Assembly (NCBI GenBank): GCA_015065225.1
Contig: SVQR01000008.1
Location: forward strand, 1 to 42,762
Length of the DNA stretch: 42,762 bases
Source of the DNA: Oscillospiraceae bacterium
GTDB lineage: Bacteria > Bacillota > Clostridia > Oscillospirales > CAG-382
Reading direction: 5' to 3'
Shown here: positions 26,088-34,403 of the stretch, one piece after another
Layout: every line of letters starts with the position of its first letter
How positions within the stretch are numbered: the stretch's first letter is position 1
Position numbers and translations under genes: made by a program
The notes under the pieces: generated by a model
Told to the model about the DNA's origin: nothing
Database searches by the model: none
The model's input: the letters and a program-made list of their open reading frames with translations, nothing else

Positions 26088-26384
26088 ATGACAAGAGAAT
26101 TCAGTACATTCGGAAAATCATTTGAGTCCGCAAGAGCAAGTGCACATAAGCACACCGCACAGAAAGCAAACAAAGGAAAAAACGTCGTATCAAAAAAAGG
26201 AATATCATCCTTCTTCGGAAATGTGGCTTCCGTATATTCAAAAGCGGTAAAAACAAAACGCGCTATATCATCATCTTTCGTATCATTTACGGAGGTTCTT
26301 GCAGACAAGACCGCAAGAGAAGGTCTTTTCGGAGAAGACAGGGGAAAAAACTACTGCGGAACGGACACCGACTACATAGCCTGA
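26088..26384 (+). CDS. Small lysine/serine-rich protein of unknown function
   Basis: A 98-residue protein; I do not recognise a family. The ribosome site AAAAGGAGG is very strong, and a TATAAT box (26021-26026) precedes it with only a weak -35. The sequence is rich in Lys, Ser and Ala up to about residue 60 (SARASAHKHTAQKANKGK), then more mixed (SFVSFTEVLADKTAREGLFGEDRGKN). There are no transmembrane segments, no signal peptide and one Cys. The basic N-terminal half may bind nucleic acid. Strong expression signals suggest an abundant small protein. Confidence 0.7.
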   Translation: MTREFSTFGKSFESARASAHKHTAQKANKGKNVVSKKGISSFFGNVASVYSKAVKTKRAISSSFVSFTEVLADKTAREGLFGEDRGKNYCGTDTDYIA

Positions 26385-26457
26385 CACTGCGGTCATGCGT
26401 ACCGTATGATAAAGGGATATTTATATCTGCTTTATACCAATATTTACAGATGGTTTA

Positions 26458-26486
26458 TTGACAAATATGTCTTCGTGTAGTATCAT
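26458..26486 (+). promoter_or_regulatory. Promoter of the DMT transporter gene
   Basis: TTGACA (26458-26463), 17-bp spacer, TATCAT (26481-26486). Confidence 0.65.
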
Positions 26487-26521
26487 CTGAAGGAAATAAT
26501 TTTTCGGAGGCAATATTTTCA

Positions 26522-27442
26522 ATGAATCCCAAACGCATATCCGTTCTTGCAAAGCTCGCACTTCTTACGGCAACTCTCATATGGGGAAGTACCTTCGTTC
26601 TTATGAAGGATACCGTTGATGTCATACCGCCAAGCTGGCTTCTTTTTGCAAGATTCACCATCGGTTGGACTCTCCTGTCCGCTATCTTCCGCAAAAAGCT
26701 AAAACTTCTCAATAAAAAATACTGGCTGTGCGGTGCTGTAATAGGTCTGTGTCTTTTCTGCGCATACTTCTCACAGACAAACGGCATAACGGGCACAACT
26801 CCGGGTAAAAACGCCATGCTAACCGCAGGTTACTGTGTACTTGTACCGTTTCTTCTGTGGATTGTCAGCCGTAAAAAGCCGGATATATATAACATCCTTG
26901 CGGCGTTCATATGCATAATAGGTATAGGTATGGTGGCTCTTTCCTACGAAGGAGAAACACTCACCATAGTTCCCGGTGATGCTATGACACTTCTCGGAGC
27001 ATTTTTCTATGCGGCACACATGGTAGCTGTCTGGGTGCTTGCCCGTGATAAGGACCCTATACTTATAACAATACTCCAGTTCTTCTACAGCTCGGTGTTC
27101 TGCCTTATCGCATCACTTGTGACAGGTGCAAAACTCGATGTTTCGGCAATACCCGTACAGAACATAGTAATGCTTCTCTATCTCGGACTTTTCGGAACAA
27201 CGGCGGCTCTTCTGCTTCAGAATATCGGTCAGAAATATGTTCATCCGTCGGCTGCATCCATAATCCTGAGCCTGGAATCGGTATTCGGAGTTGCTTTCTC
27301 GCTGATATTCTTCCCGGGCGAAAAGAAGGATCCGATAATCTTTGTCGGATTTGCTCTTGTACTTATCGCCGTGGTGATATCCGAGACAAAGCTGGATTTT
27401 CTGAAAAAGAAAAAAGAGACTGCGGAAACAACAAAGGAATAA
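26522..27442 (+). CDS. DMT-superfamily (EamA) transporter
   Basis: A 306-residue inner-membrane protein with about ten hydrophobic segments in two EamA repeats (about 8-145 and 155-290). ATLIWGSTFVLMKD near the N-terminus and the second-repeat ESVFGVAFSLIFFPGE are typical. It probably exports a small metabolite such as an amino acid; the substrate is unknown. A short basic tail (KKKKE) ends on the cytosolic side. RBS CGGAGG. Single gene with its own promoter and terminator. Confidence 0.9.
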   Translation: MNPKRISVLAKLALLTATLIWGSTFVLMKDTVDVIPPSWLLFARFTIGWTLLSAIFRKKLKLLNKKYWLCGAVIGLCLFCAYFSQTNGITGTTPGKNAMLTAGYCVLVPFLLWIVSRKKPDIYNILAAFICIIGIGMVALSYEGETLTIVPGDAMTLLGAFFYAAHMVAVWVLARDKDPILITILQFFYSSVFCLIASLVTGAKLDVSAIPVQNIVMLLYLGLFGTTAALLLQNIGQKYVHPSAASIILSLESVFGVAFSLIFFPGEKKDPIIFVGFALVLIAVVISETKLDFLKKKKETAETTKE

Positions 27443-27448
27443 AAGAGA

Positions 27449-27482
27449 AACTCGGCTGATATAACATCAACCGAGTTTTTTT
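27449..27482. terminator. Terminator between the DMT gene and the convergent GHL6 gene
   Basis: AACTCGGCTGAT pairs with ATCAACCGAGTT and is followed by a T-run on plus; the minus side is also T-rich. Confidence 0.85.
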
Positions 27483-27494
27483 CATAGTCTTTTT

Positions 27495-29450
27495 TTACTT
27501 GTCTATAACGACCATTCCGTGAAGAACAAATTCCGGAACGACATATTCAAGAACACCGTTTTCGTATTTGAATTCAATGTCCTTTCCTTCCGGAGCAAGA
27601 TATACACGCTTGGGAGCATTTTCAAGCTTTATCTTAACACTTGTATTGTATATCGGGATAGCATCCTCAATGACCTCTGTGTCACCTCTCTTTTTTGTGA
27701 CACAGTAAAGCAGATGATTTACGAGCCTGTTTTCACAAGCCTGATCCATAAGAGTGATGACACCGTTGGACTGGAGCGAGGTCTCTATGGTTTTCTGATC
27801 GCCGAGAAGTCTGTCCATGATATCGCATACTATCCTCTTTGCGTGGTAAGCGCCTTTAACGGCATATTCCTCAAATATGTTCCATGCGATATAGCCGATG
27901 TTGTCCGTTACGCCCGCACCGAAAAGATGGCTGTCGGGATCGTTGGGAGTGTTGGCGTGTGAACAGAATCTCCTGAGCGTTCTGTTGAAATAAGAATCCT
28001 GCATCTGAGCCATGGTGCAGATGTCACCTGTTTTTTCAACTATGTGACCTCTGAAATACATGAGCTGTGTAGCCCTGCCGTTGGGGTACATATCATATTC
28101 CGGGATAAGATATGTGGCATCGATCTCGCTCTTGCCGATGTAGTTCAGTCCGAAATCGCGGAAGAAGCATCCTTCATCCGTTGTACCGCTGCAGCCGGAG
28201 AGAAGTATTTTACCGCCCTTTGCAAGATATGTGTTGACCTTTGCGGCAAGCTCGGTGTCGAATACAACGTCATCCGGGAATATTACCAGCTTGTAATCCT
28301 CGAAATTGCAAAGACCGTCAATAAGATTGTAAAGGTACTTGCCCTCAAGGAGTATCCTGTTCGCACCGATATTCTGCGTTCTGTCCTTTGCAAGAGCACA
28401 GTCGGTGTATATTGCTATGTCGGCAACGGCCTTTACATCATGGCACCAGGCTTCCTTCTTTTCGACTTCCTTATAAGCCGCACCTATGAGTTTGTATGTA
28501 TATTCATTGAATTCACCAAGCGGATGGAGCTGATCACCGATACAGCACTTTGCACCGTTGGCAAGGGAGAGCCCCGTTTCATATATAAGAGCATTTGGAT
28601 GCTTGAAGCCGCCGAATTCGCCCCAGGATCTGTGGAATTTACCGGTCATGCCGGAAAATTCTCTGCCGAGAGTACGAACATGGGATGCAAAAAGAGGAAA
28701 GTGGTCATATCCCCAACCGCCTGTGGGGAGGGACTCTATTTCAAAATGCTTCGTGTTGCATTTCAGTCTTACTTCTCTGTAATCCCATGGATTACCGCCG
28801 CAGTTGTGGATAACGGGCATTTCGGGATCGTACTTTGCAACCGTTGCATTTATCTTCTTGTAGTACTTGTCGAATACCATGGCACGGTGCTTCTCAAGAT
28901 CATCATCGCTTTCGGGATTAAGTCCGAGCTTTGTCATGGAATCTATACATCTGTCGCAAACACATAGCGTCGGAGAGCATATGTCAAGGAACACTCCGTC
29001 AAAGCGTCCCGCGAACATTTCCATAACCTCAGCTACTTCCGCACAGAGCATTTCAAGATACTCATCGTTGTTAAGGCAAAGACCGTGCCAGTGAGCACCG
29101 AGAGGTGTATTGTCAACACCCTTTCTGACGTTTCTGAATTGGGGATATAAAACGGACTTTCTCTCATCAAGTCCTGCGGATATATATATCTGCGTACGAA
29201 CTCCCAATTCCTCGCAGACCTTAAGCTGTCTGTCAAGAAGATTTGTCTTGAGTGTCGGATGCATTGCATTTACCTTTGTCGGATGATAAGACCAGCCGTG
29301 GTGACATTTTGAAAAGAGTGAGATGGAGTTTATGTGGCCCAGCTGCAGAGCCTTTCTGAAGTTTTCTTCCGAGAATTGACTTCCGACCTCCGGCATATGA
29401 TCGCCTGTGTGGAAATCAAGGTGTACCTGTCTGAAGGGAAGTTTGTCCAT
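27495..29450 (-). CDS. GHL6-type putative glycoside hydrolase with beta-galactosidase trimerisation-like domain
   Basis: A 651-residue cytosolic protein. The start at 29450 (MDKLPFRQVHLDFHT) is 10 bases after AAAGGA; the frame extends 16 codons further into the promoter. The N-terminal TIM barrel (1-340) has the hypothetical glycosyl hydrolase 6 pattern: HLDFHTGDHMPEVG, ISLFSKCHHGWSYHPTK, YISAGLDE, FDGVFLDICSP and CVCDRC. Residues about 350-540 form an alpha/beta domain (FEDYKLVIFPDDVVF, YLAKGGKILLSG) like the trimerisation domain of GH42 beta-galactosidases. A small beta domain ends the protein. Related proteins are sometimes labelled alpha-L-fucosidase; the true substrate is unknown. An AraC gene lies directly upstream in the same direction. 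Confidence 0.82.
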   Translation of the reverse strand: MDKLPFRQVHLDFHTGDHMPEVGSQFSEENFRKALQLGHINSISLFSKCHHGWSYHPTKVNAMHPTLKTNLLDRQLKVCEELGVRTQIYISAGLDERKSVLYPQFRNVRKGVDNTPLGAHWHGLCLNNDEYLEMLCAEVAEVMEMFAGRFDGVFLDICSPTLCVCDRCIDSMTKLGLNPESDDDLEKHRAMVFDKYYKKINATVAKYDPEMPVIHNCGGNPWDYREVRLKCNTKHFEIESLPTGGWGYDHFPLFASHVRTLGREFSGMTGKFHRSWGEFGGFKHPNALIYETGLSLANGAKCCIGDQLHPLGEFNEYTYKLIGAAYKEVEKKEAWCHDVKAVADIAIYTDCALAKDRTQNIGANRILLEGKYLYNLIDGLCNFEDYKLVIFPDDVVFDTELAAKVNTYLAKGGKILLSGCSGTTDEGCFFRDFGLNYIGKSEIDATYLIPEYDMYPNGRATQLMYFRGHIVEKTGDICTMAQMQDSYFNRTLRRFCSHANTPNDPDSHLFGAGVTDNIGYIAWNIFEEYAVKGAYHAKRIVCDIMDRLLGDQKTIETSLQSNGVITLMDQACENRLVNHLLYCVTKKRGDTEVIEDAIPIYNTSVKIKLENAPKRVYLAPEGKDIEFKYENGVLEYVVPEFVLHGMVVIDK

Positions 29451-29489
29451 AATAGTAATTCCTTTCGTGCTTTTTTTGTTTCTGAATAT

Positions 29490-29518
29490 ATAATACATGA
29501 TAAAAAGGTGATTTTCAA
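29490..29518 (-). promoter_or_regulatory. Promoter of the GHL6 gene
   Basis: Minus strand TTGAAA (29513-29518), 17-bp spacer, TATTAT (29490-29495). It excludes the longer start at 29498. Confidence 0.65.
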
Positions 29519-29549
29519 TGTACTTTTTTGATAAAACATGGAGAAAACG

Positions 29550-30377
29550 TCATTTTTTATGCTTCTTTGCATATTGTGACGCAGTCATTCCGCAGTTTTT
29601 CTTGAACCATCGGCAAAAGTACCCGGTATCATTGAAGCCGAGAGTCTGTGCCGTCTCCGAAACGGAAATGTAACTGTCGGACAAAAGTTTTTTTGCTCGT
29701 GTCAGCTTCAGCCTGTTCCTGTAAGCACCGGGAGACATACCGCAGTACTCGTGAAAAAGGCTGTTGAATGTACCGATGCTCACATTGGATAGCTTTGCAA
29801 GCTCGCCGACCGTCATATCGTTGTCCGGACTTGTCTCTATCATGCGTATACTCTTTTCTATCAGCCCGATACCTGTGGATAACATACCTTCCCTTGACGT
29901 ATTTTCGGAAACAAGATACATTATCCCGTAGGCAACGGAATTGATAAGTGTCGGAGAAAGTACCGGAAGCCTGAAGCTGTCTGCCAGCCTGTTTATGTCA
30001 AAGCTCAAGAATTCTCCGTCTTCAAAAAGACATTCTATTCTTTTTCCGATAGTAAATTCCCTGTCCTCCGTGTCGAAAAGCGTGAACTCAAAAAGCTCTG
30101 TTCTCGTCCGGACTCTTTCGTCAAAATGTATCAGATATCTTGATCCTTTCGGGATAAATACGAAAGCTCCTGCCGATACCTCAAGCAGCACCTCACCGTT
30201 TTCGCGTGCGCTTACATACTTCGCACTTCCGGAAGAAAAGTACAAAAAAGCATTGGTCGGTCTGTCGTGGGAGAGCATCGAGAACTCGTGTCCGGGATCC
30301 CATGACTGGTGCATTGAAAAAATATTTCCCATTCTGAAATTTTCGGTATAAAGCCTGTCGGGACTCAGTATCTTCAT
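29550..30377 (-). CDS. AraC-family transcriptional regulator
   Basis: A 275-residue regulator. I choose the ATG at 30377 (MKILSPDRL), which leaves 8 bases after AAAGGAG; the in-frame ATG two codons earlier touches the ribosome site, and the far upstream frame start lies before the promoter. Cupin-like N-terminal domain (about 50-110: SAGAFVFIPKGSRYLI). C-terminal helix-turn-helix pair: MTVGELAKLSNVSIGTF and SVSETAQTLGFNDTGYFCRWFKKNCGMTASQY. It is flanked by the GHL6 gene downstream and the divergent ThuA-Gfo operon, either of which it may control. Confidence 0.92.
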   Translation of the reverse strand: MKILSPDRLYTENFRMGNIFSMHQSWDPGHEFSMLSHDRPTNAFLYFSSGSAKYVSARENGEVLLEVSAGAFVFIPKGSRYLIHFDERVRTRTELFEFTLFDTEDREFTIGKRIECLFEDGEFLSFDINRLADSFRLPVLSPTLINSVAYGIMYLVSENTSREGMLSTGIGLIEKSIRMIETSPDNDMTVGELAKLSNVSIGTFNSLFHEYCGMSPGAYRNRLKLTRAKKLLSDSYISVSETAQTLGFNDTGYFCRWFKKNCGMTASQYAKKHKK

Positions 30378-30398
30378 GTTCATCTCTCCTTTTGCGGT

Positions 30399-30427
30399 AT
30401 TATACACCGTTTTCACTTCAATGTCAA
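30399..30427 (-). promoter_or_regulatory. Consensus promoter of the AraC gene at 29550
   Basis: Minus strand TTGACA (30422-30427), 17-bp spacer, TATAAT (30399-30404): a perfect match. Confidence 0.85.
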
Positions 30428-30478
30428 CAGCATTCTGAACAGTTATATAAAAGTACAATTTTTTTATTGTTTTGTCCA

Positions 30479-30507
30479 TTGAAAAAAGCCTGCCGTGAGA
30501 GTATACT
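30479..30507 (+). promoter_or_regulatory. Promoter of the ThuA-Gfo operon
   Basis: TTGAAA (30479-30484), 17-bp spacer, TATACT (30502-30507). Between this and the divergent AraC promoter lies ACAAT-N6-ATTGT (30455-30470), a possible operator. Confidence 0.65.
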
Positions 30508-30538
30508 GAAAGCATAAAGCAACAGGGAGGAAAACAAA

Positions 30539-31246
30539 ATGATAAACGTAACAATATACAACGAATTTATTCACGAAAGAAACGATGAAGCGGTAAAAGC
30601 TGTCTATCCGAACGGTATTCACGAAGCGATAAAGGAGCTTCTTTCAGAGGATAAGAATTTCAATATCCGCACAGCAGTACTTGAAGATATAAATGAATCC
30701 CTTTCCGATGAGGTGCTTGATTCAACGGATGTTCTTTTCTGGTGGGGACACCTCGGACATGATAAGGTACCGGACGACAGAGTGAACAAGGTCTGCGAAA
30801 GAGTGCTTGCGGGCATGGGACTTATCGTTCTCCATTCCGGACACTATTCCAAGCCTTTCCGCAAGCTCATGGCGACCTGCTGCCGTTCGAAATGGCGTGA
30901 GGACGGTGACAGAGAAAGAGTGTGGCTTGTTGAGCATTACCATCCCATAGCAAAGGGCATTCCCGAATTCTTTGATATACCCCACGAGGAGACCTACGGT
31001 GAAAGATTTGACATACCCAAGCCGGATGACGTTGTGTTCATCTCCAATTTCTCCGGCGGCGAGGTGTTCAGAAGCGGTGTAACATTTACAAGAGGACTCG
31101 GTAAGATATTCTATTTCCGTCCGGGACATGAGGAATATCCGATATATTATATGGAAGTTGTCGGCAAGATCCTGAGAAATGCCGCAAACTGGTGCTATAA
31201 CGAAGGATTTACCGCACCCACATTCGGACACTACGAAAAAAGATGA
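30539..31246 (+). CDS. ThuA-domain protein
   Basis: A 235-residue protein of the ThuA family (glutaminase-like alpha/beta fold). Diagnostic segments are VTIYNEFIHE at the start, DVLFWWGHLGHDKVPD (64-79), GLIVLHSGHYSKPFR (93-107) and the C-terminal KIFYFRPGHEEYPIY. Family members act with Gfo/Idh oxidoreductases in utilisation of trehalose and other disaccharides through 3-keto-sugar intermediates. The next gene, 40 bp downstream, is exactly such an oxidoreductase, so the pair probably forms a 3-keto-glycoside module. RBS GGGAGG. Confidence 0.88.
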   Translation: MINVTIYNEFIHERNDEAVKAVYPNGIHEAIKELLSEDKNFNIRTAVLEDINESLSDEVLDSTDVLFWWGHLGHDKVPDDRVNKVCERVLAGMGLIVLHSGHYSKPFRKLMATCCRSKWREDGDRERVWLVEHYHPIAKGIPEFFDIPHEETYGERFDIPKPDDVVFISNFSGGEVFRSGVTFTRGLGKIFYFRPGHEEYPIYYMEVVGKILRNAANWCYNEGFTAPTFGHYEKR

Positions 31247-31286
31247 CATATCATAATTGAGAACGATAATATCGGAGGACACAAAA

Positions 31287-32351
31287 ATGGCTGAACAGAA
31301 GATAGTAAGAATAGGAATCATCGGTGTCGGCGGCATCACAATGGGTGTTCATGTAAGCGGACTTAAGGACGCAAAAGATTGCAAGATAACCGCTATCTGC
31401 GATACGGATACAAAAAGACTTGCCGAAAACGGAGACAAGCTGGGAATTCCAGAAAACCTCCGCTTTACCGATTACAAGGCTCTTGTCGATTGCGACGAGG
31501 TAGATGCGGTGGAAGTCTGCACACCAAACAACTGGCATCCGGAAATGGCGGCATATGCAATAAAAAAGGGTAAGCCCGTAAACATTGAAAAGCCTCTCGG
31601 TCTCTCATATGACCATGCAAAGATCATACTTGATGCACAGAAGGAATACGGCACTCCCGCAATGGTGTGCTTTTCCTACAGATTCAGGAGTGCGGTAAGA
31701 TATGCAAAGAAGCTGCTTGCGGAAAACGCCATCGGTGAGATACTGGGCGTAAATGTAAAATACCTCAAAGACAGCGGTCTTTGGGAAGGCAGAAGACTTG
31801 AATGGAGATTCCAAAAGGAATACGGCGGCACAGGCGTACTCGGTGACCTTGGCGTACACCTTATAGATATGTGTACCTACCTTGTGGGTGACATAAAGCA
31901 GGTATACGGAAAGCTGGATATCATAGTAAAGGAAAGAATGCGTCTTGACAGCGATGAATATGCACCCGTAACCACCGACGATGCTTGCAACTTTATAGCA
32001 TCTCTCGACAACGGCAAGACCGCAAACTTCTCCATAAGCCGCTGTGTACTCGGTCACAGAAACACCATTACCTTTGATATCTATGGCGCTGACGGACTTA
32101 TATCCTTCGACCTTAACCATCCGGATGAACTTACCATCTGCATCGGCAAGGCAGACAAGGAATGCGGCGGCACGCATACCGTGAAAGTCCCTGCAAAATA
32201 CGCACTCTCCCAGGAGGGTACATTTGTCAATATCGCAAGAGGCAACAGCGTTGATTGCCATCCCACGGTAGAGGACGGTCTGCGTTGTCAGAAGATACTT
32301 GATGCGGTACTGCTTTCCTCCGAAACGGGAAGAGCTGTTGATGTTGAATAA
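31287..32351 (+). CDS. Gfo/Idh/MocA-family oxidoreductase (ThuB-like)
   Basis: A 354-residue NAD(P)-dependent enzyme. The start at 31287 (MAEQKIVRIGIIG) follows GGAGG; ten earlier codons are open but unsupported. Rossmann motif IGIIGVGGITMGVH (9-22), EKP motif near residue 100 (NIEKPLGLSY), and GDLGVHLIDMCTYLVG supplies the catalytic His/Asp segment. It lacks the cysteine insert of the nag-operon homologue. Its partner ThuA is encoded just upstream; oxidation of the C3 hydroxyl of a glycoside is the likely reaction (inference). Confidence 0.9.
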   Translation: MAEQKIVRIGIIGVGGITMGVHVSGLKDAKDCKITAICDTDTKRLAENGDKLGIPENLRFTDYKALVDCDEVDAVEVCTPNNWHPEMAAYAIKKGKPVNIEKPLGLSYDHAKIILDAQKEYGTPAMVCFSYRFRSAVRYAKKLLAENAIGEILGVNVKYLKDSGLWEGRRLEWRFQKEYGGTGVLGDLGVHLIDMCTYLVGDIKQVYGKLDIIVKERMRLDSDEYAPVTTDDACNFIASLDNGKTANFSISRCVLGHRNTITFDIYGADGLISFDLNHPDELTICIGKADKECGGTHTVKVPAKYALSQEGTFVNIARGNSVDCHPTVEDGLRCQKILDAVLLSSETGRAVDVE

Positions 32352-32375
32352 GTAAATAAATTTTCATCATGTCAT

Positions 32376-32419
32376 CACTTTGCGGTGTTCCTTTTTTGGA
32401 ATGCCGCTTTGTGCATTTT
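32376..32419 (+). terminator. Terminator of the ThuA-Gfo operon
   Basis: GCGGTGTTCC pairs with GGAATGCCGC including two wobbles, extended by CAC/GTG across an internal loop, then CATTTTTAT. Confidence 0.7.
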
Positions 32420-32468
32420 TATGGTTTTTGTGTTGCAATTTTTAATATCGAAGGTATGCAGCTTGCTA

Positions 32469-32497
32469 TTGACAATTTTCTAAAAATATGTTATAAT
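32469..32497 (+). promoter_or_regulatory. Consensus promoter of the zinc-ribbon island
   Basis: TTGACA (32469-32474), 17-bp spacer, TATAAT (32492-32497), a perfect match. It resembles the promoter at 34298-34326 also in its spacer (both read AAAATATG before the -10). Confidence 0.9.
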
Positions 32498-32503
32498 GCC
32501 CAT

Positions 32504-32661
32504 GTCACACAAGTAAATATATCCATTTTGGGAAAACTATACCTTGGTAAAAGGTGTTTTCTCTTTTCGCTTATACCCAATATGGATAAAAGCTTGTGTG
32601 ACAACAATAAGAGATTCACTTTTTCGGTGTGTCTCTTGTTGGGACACACTTTTTTATTTTT
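32504..32661 (+). ncRNA. Structured leader RNA with attenuator-like terminator
   Basis: From the expected start site the RNA folds into a long hairpin closed by GTCACACAAG (32504-32513) and CTTGTGTGAC (32593-32602), a perfect 10-bp stem. Inside are ATCCAT..TGGG (32521-32532) with CCCA..ATGGAT (32576-32587) and an inner AAAAC/ACCTT with AAGGT/GTTTT hairpin. Next, AAGAGA..CAC can pair with GTG..TCTCTT (within 32603-32640), but the same GTGTGTC (32627-32633) also pairs with GACACAC (32643-32649), which is followed by a T-run just before the ribosome site of the zinc-ribbon gene. The two folds exclude each other, as in riboswitches and attenuators. I do not recognise a known class. Confidence 0.65.
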
Positions 32662-32677
32662 AGAAAGGAAACATCTT

Positions 32678-33211
32678 ATGAAAAATTGTATCAACTGTGG
32701 GGCACAAGTATCTGACGATACTATAATGTGTCCACAATGCCAACCTCAAATTAGCAATCAACAACCTCAAGATTCAAGTGAAGACTCTTCGTTATCTACA
32801 CAGGATTTCGTGTTAACCAATGAACAAAAGAATACTGTAACTAACAAGCCAAACAAAGCATATATGTGCCCTGTTATCATTGGTATATGTCTTATTTTAA
32901 TAGGACTTTTAATACCGATTCCAGGCGGAGCATTAACAACATACAAATATTTAGATGGCGATAAAACGGAATATTCTGTTTTTGATGACAAATATTCTTC
33001 TATTGATGAATATGTAGGCGGAGATGCCTATAATTACATTATTGGTGCGTCACTTGTCGCAGGTAAAATTTCTGGAGCAATGACAACAAAAGCTATTTTC
33101 GTTGTTAGTGGTACTTTATGTCTTTGCTTAGGAATTACATTAAAAATGTTGCAAAAGAATTATACAACAAATGAAAGACGTTTTAATGAAATAAAGGAAG
33201 AAAACTTATGA
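32678..33211 (+). CDS. Zinc-ribbon membrane protein
   Basis: A 177-residue protein; the start at 32678 follows AGAAAGGAA, and the longer open frame from 32369 runs through the leader RNA. N-terminal zinc ribbon with Cys4, Cys7, Cys18 and Cys21 (CINC...CPQC). A polar linker (about 22-60) is rich in Gln and Ser. Transmembrane helices lie at about 64-86 and 138-160 with an acidic, Tyr-rich loop between them. Function unknown. Codon use is visibly more AT-rich than in neighbouring genes. It overlaps the next gene by four bases, so both are made together. Confidence 0.8.
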   Translation: MKNCINCGAQVSDDTIMCPQCQPQISNQQPQDSSEDSSLSTQDFVLTNEQKNTVTNKPNKAYMCPVIIGICLILIGLLIPIPGGALTTYKYLDGDKTEYSVFDDKYSSIDEYVGGDAYNYIIGASLVAGKISGAMTTKAIFVVSGTLCLCLGITLKMLQKNYTTNERRFNEIKEENL

Positions 33212-33771
33212 AATCTTGTAAATACTGCGGAGCAGAAAATAATGACGAAAACAAAGTATGTAATCAATGTAATGCACCTCTTGAACGAGTTCCCCTTAAA
33301 CCAAAACGACAAAAACTTAAACTTATCTTTCTTGCTATTTTTATCGTATTAATTATAGTTTTTGGTCTTATAATTTTTTCGATTTTTTCAAAAGAGCCAA
33401 CTCTTAAATACTGCGAAGAATTACTTGGGACACCAATAGAAAATATTCTTTCTGACGACACTTATAATACTTCGACTTATGGTGGCGTGGTAAAATTTGA
33501 AAAATCGACCGATGATGTATTTGGTGTTACTGGAAAAATAGTATCATATATACCTTTGGAAGACGAAATTATAGACATTCTTACTTGGACAAGTACTAAC
33601 AAATCACCATTATCAGAATCTGAAATAGAAACATTCATAAAAGGTATGAATAATACATATGGTAAATCCATTGATGAATCAAACGACCTTTGGCAAAGCG
33701 ATAAGTGTCTTATATATCTACTAATTGATGAAGATAATAATTCATTGTCATTAATGTTTGGTTTAAATTAA
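33208..33771 (+). CDS. Zinc-ribbon single-pass membrane protein
   Basis: A 187-residue protein. Its zinc ribbon has exactly the same cysteine spacing as the preceding protein (Cys4, 7, 18, 21). A basic linker (PLKPKRQKLK) and one transmembrane helix (about 37-60) follow. The remaining 125 residues form a soluble, acidic domain, probably outside the cell, with FEKSTDDVFGVTGKI and SESEIETFIKGMNNTYGKS; I recognise no family. With a cytosolic ribbon and an external domain the topology would suit a sensor or scaffold. ATGA overlap with the gene upstream indicates translational coupling. Confidence 0.8.
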   Translation: MKSCKYCGAENNDENKVCNQCNAPLERVPLKPKRQKLKLIFLAIFIVLIIVFGLIIFSIFSKEPTLKYCEELLGTPIENILSDDTYNTSTYGGVVKFEKSTDDVFGVTGKIVSYIPLEDEIIDILTWTSTNKSPLSESEIETFIKGMNNTYGKSIDESNDLWQSDKCLIYLLIDEDNNSLSLMFGLN

Positions 33772-33821
33772 TGATTTTTTGTATATATATCACCATTATA
33801 GAAAGGTCAATATAACAAATT

Positions 33822-34019
33822 ATGAAATGTTTAAGATGTAACACTGAAATGAAACATTATCCCCTCAATATTAATTTAGGAGTATATGGCACTCCAAATA
33901 AACCCCATCCATTTTCACATACGACAGAAATAACACATAATCCTCACAGTGTTTATGTTTGTAATAATTGTGGTTATGTAGAATTTAGCACAAAATATTG
34001 TGAAAAGCTTGATATTTAA
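33822..34019 (+). CDS. Small zinc-ribbon protein
   Basis: A 65-residue cytosolic protein with Cys3-x2-Cys6 and Cys47-x2-Cys50 (plus Cys60). The His-rich central part contains HPFSHTTEITHNPH. It resembles short zinc-ribbon proteins with nucleic-acid or metal-binding annotation. RBS AGAAAGG about 14 bases upstream. It follows the two membrane zinc-ribbon genes by 50 bp and shares their AT-rich codon use. Its last codon overlaps the convergent gene at 34016-34249. Confidence 0.75.
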   Translation: MKCLRCNTEMKHYPLNINLGVYGTPNKPHPFSHTTEITHNPHSVYVCNNCGYVEFSTKYCEKLDI

Positions 34020-34249
34020 GTTTCAATCGCAGTTATATATTTATTATCCATTAAGCTTTGTCGATATGATGGTTCTTTTGGTATTATCTCAATTCCTTTT
34101 TCTAATGCTATGCACTCGATATGTACAACATCACCAAGTAAGTTCGCACTAGTAATTATAATGTTGCTAATTTGCTCCTTTTGATTCGGCATAAGTTTGT
34201 TACAAATATCTTCAGGAGCAACATATAATGAAAATCTATGAATGTTCAT
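34016..34249 (-). CDS. Small protein of unknown function
   Basis: A 77-residue frame on the minus strand with a good ribosome site (GGAAAGGA, 6 bases before ATG). The sequence (IHRFSLYVAPEDICNKL...ECIALEKGIEIIPKE) has no transmembrane segment or recognised motif. It converges on and overlaps the zinc-ribbon gene at 33822 by four bases. The only hairpin upstream is the GAGCCATTC/GAATGGCTC stem, and no good promoter is visible. It could be real or an incidental frame. Confidence 0.5.
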   Translation of the reverse strand: MNIHRFSLYVAPEDICNKLMPNQKEQISNIIITSANLLGDVVHIECIALEKGIEIIPKEPSYRQSLMDNKYITAIET

Positions 34250-34264
34250 ATTTTTATCCTTTCC

Positions 34265-34294
34265 GAGCCATTCAAAAGAATGGCTCTATTTTTA
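34265..34294 (+). terminator. Intrinsic terminator of the zinc-ribbon operon
   Basis: GAGCCATTC, AAAA loop, GAATGGCTC, then TATTTTTA. Perfect 9-bp stem. On the minus strand the same hairpin directly precedes the ribosome site of the gene at 34249. Confidence 0.8.
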
Positions 34295-34297
34295 CTA

Positions 34298-34326
34298 TTG
34301 ACAGAATATTCAAAATATGGTATAAT
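34298..34326 (+). promoter_or_regulatory. Consensus promoter of a short transcript
   Basis: TTGACA (34298-34303), 17-bp spacer, TATAAT (34321-34326), a perfect match only 4 bp after the preceding terminator. Confidence 0.88.
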
Positions 34327-34403
34327 ACCGATTGCCATCATAATCTCTCCTGTAATCAGTGTTAACTACGTGAATGTATTACACATTAAAGGAGGTGCGT
34401 CCA

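Noticed and set aside
32369-32677. In-frame N-terminal extension of the first zinc-ribbon protein
   Set aside because: It spans a terminator, the promoter and the structured leader; the zinc ribbon and ribosome site place the start at 32678.
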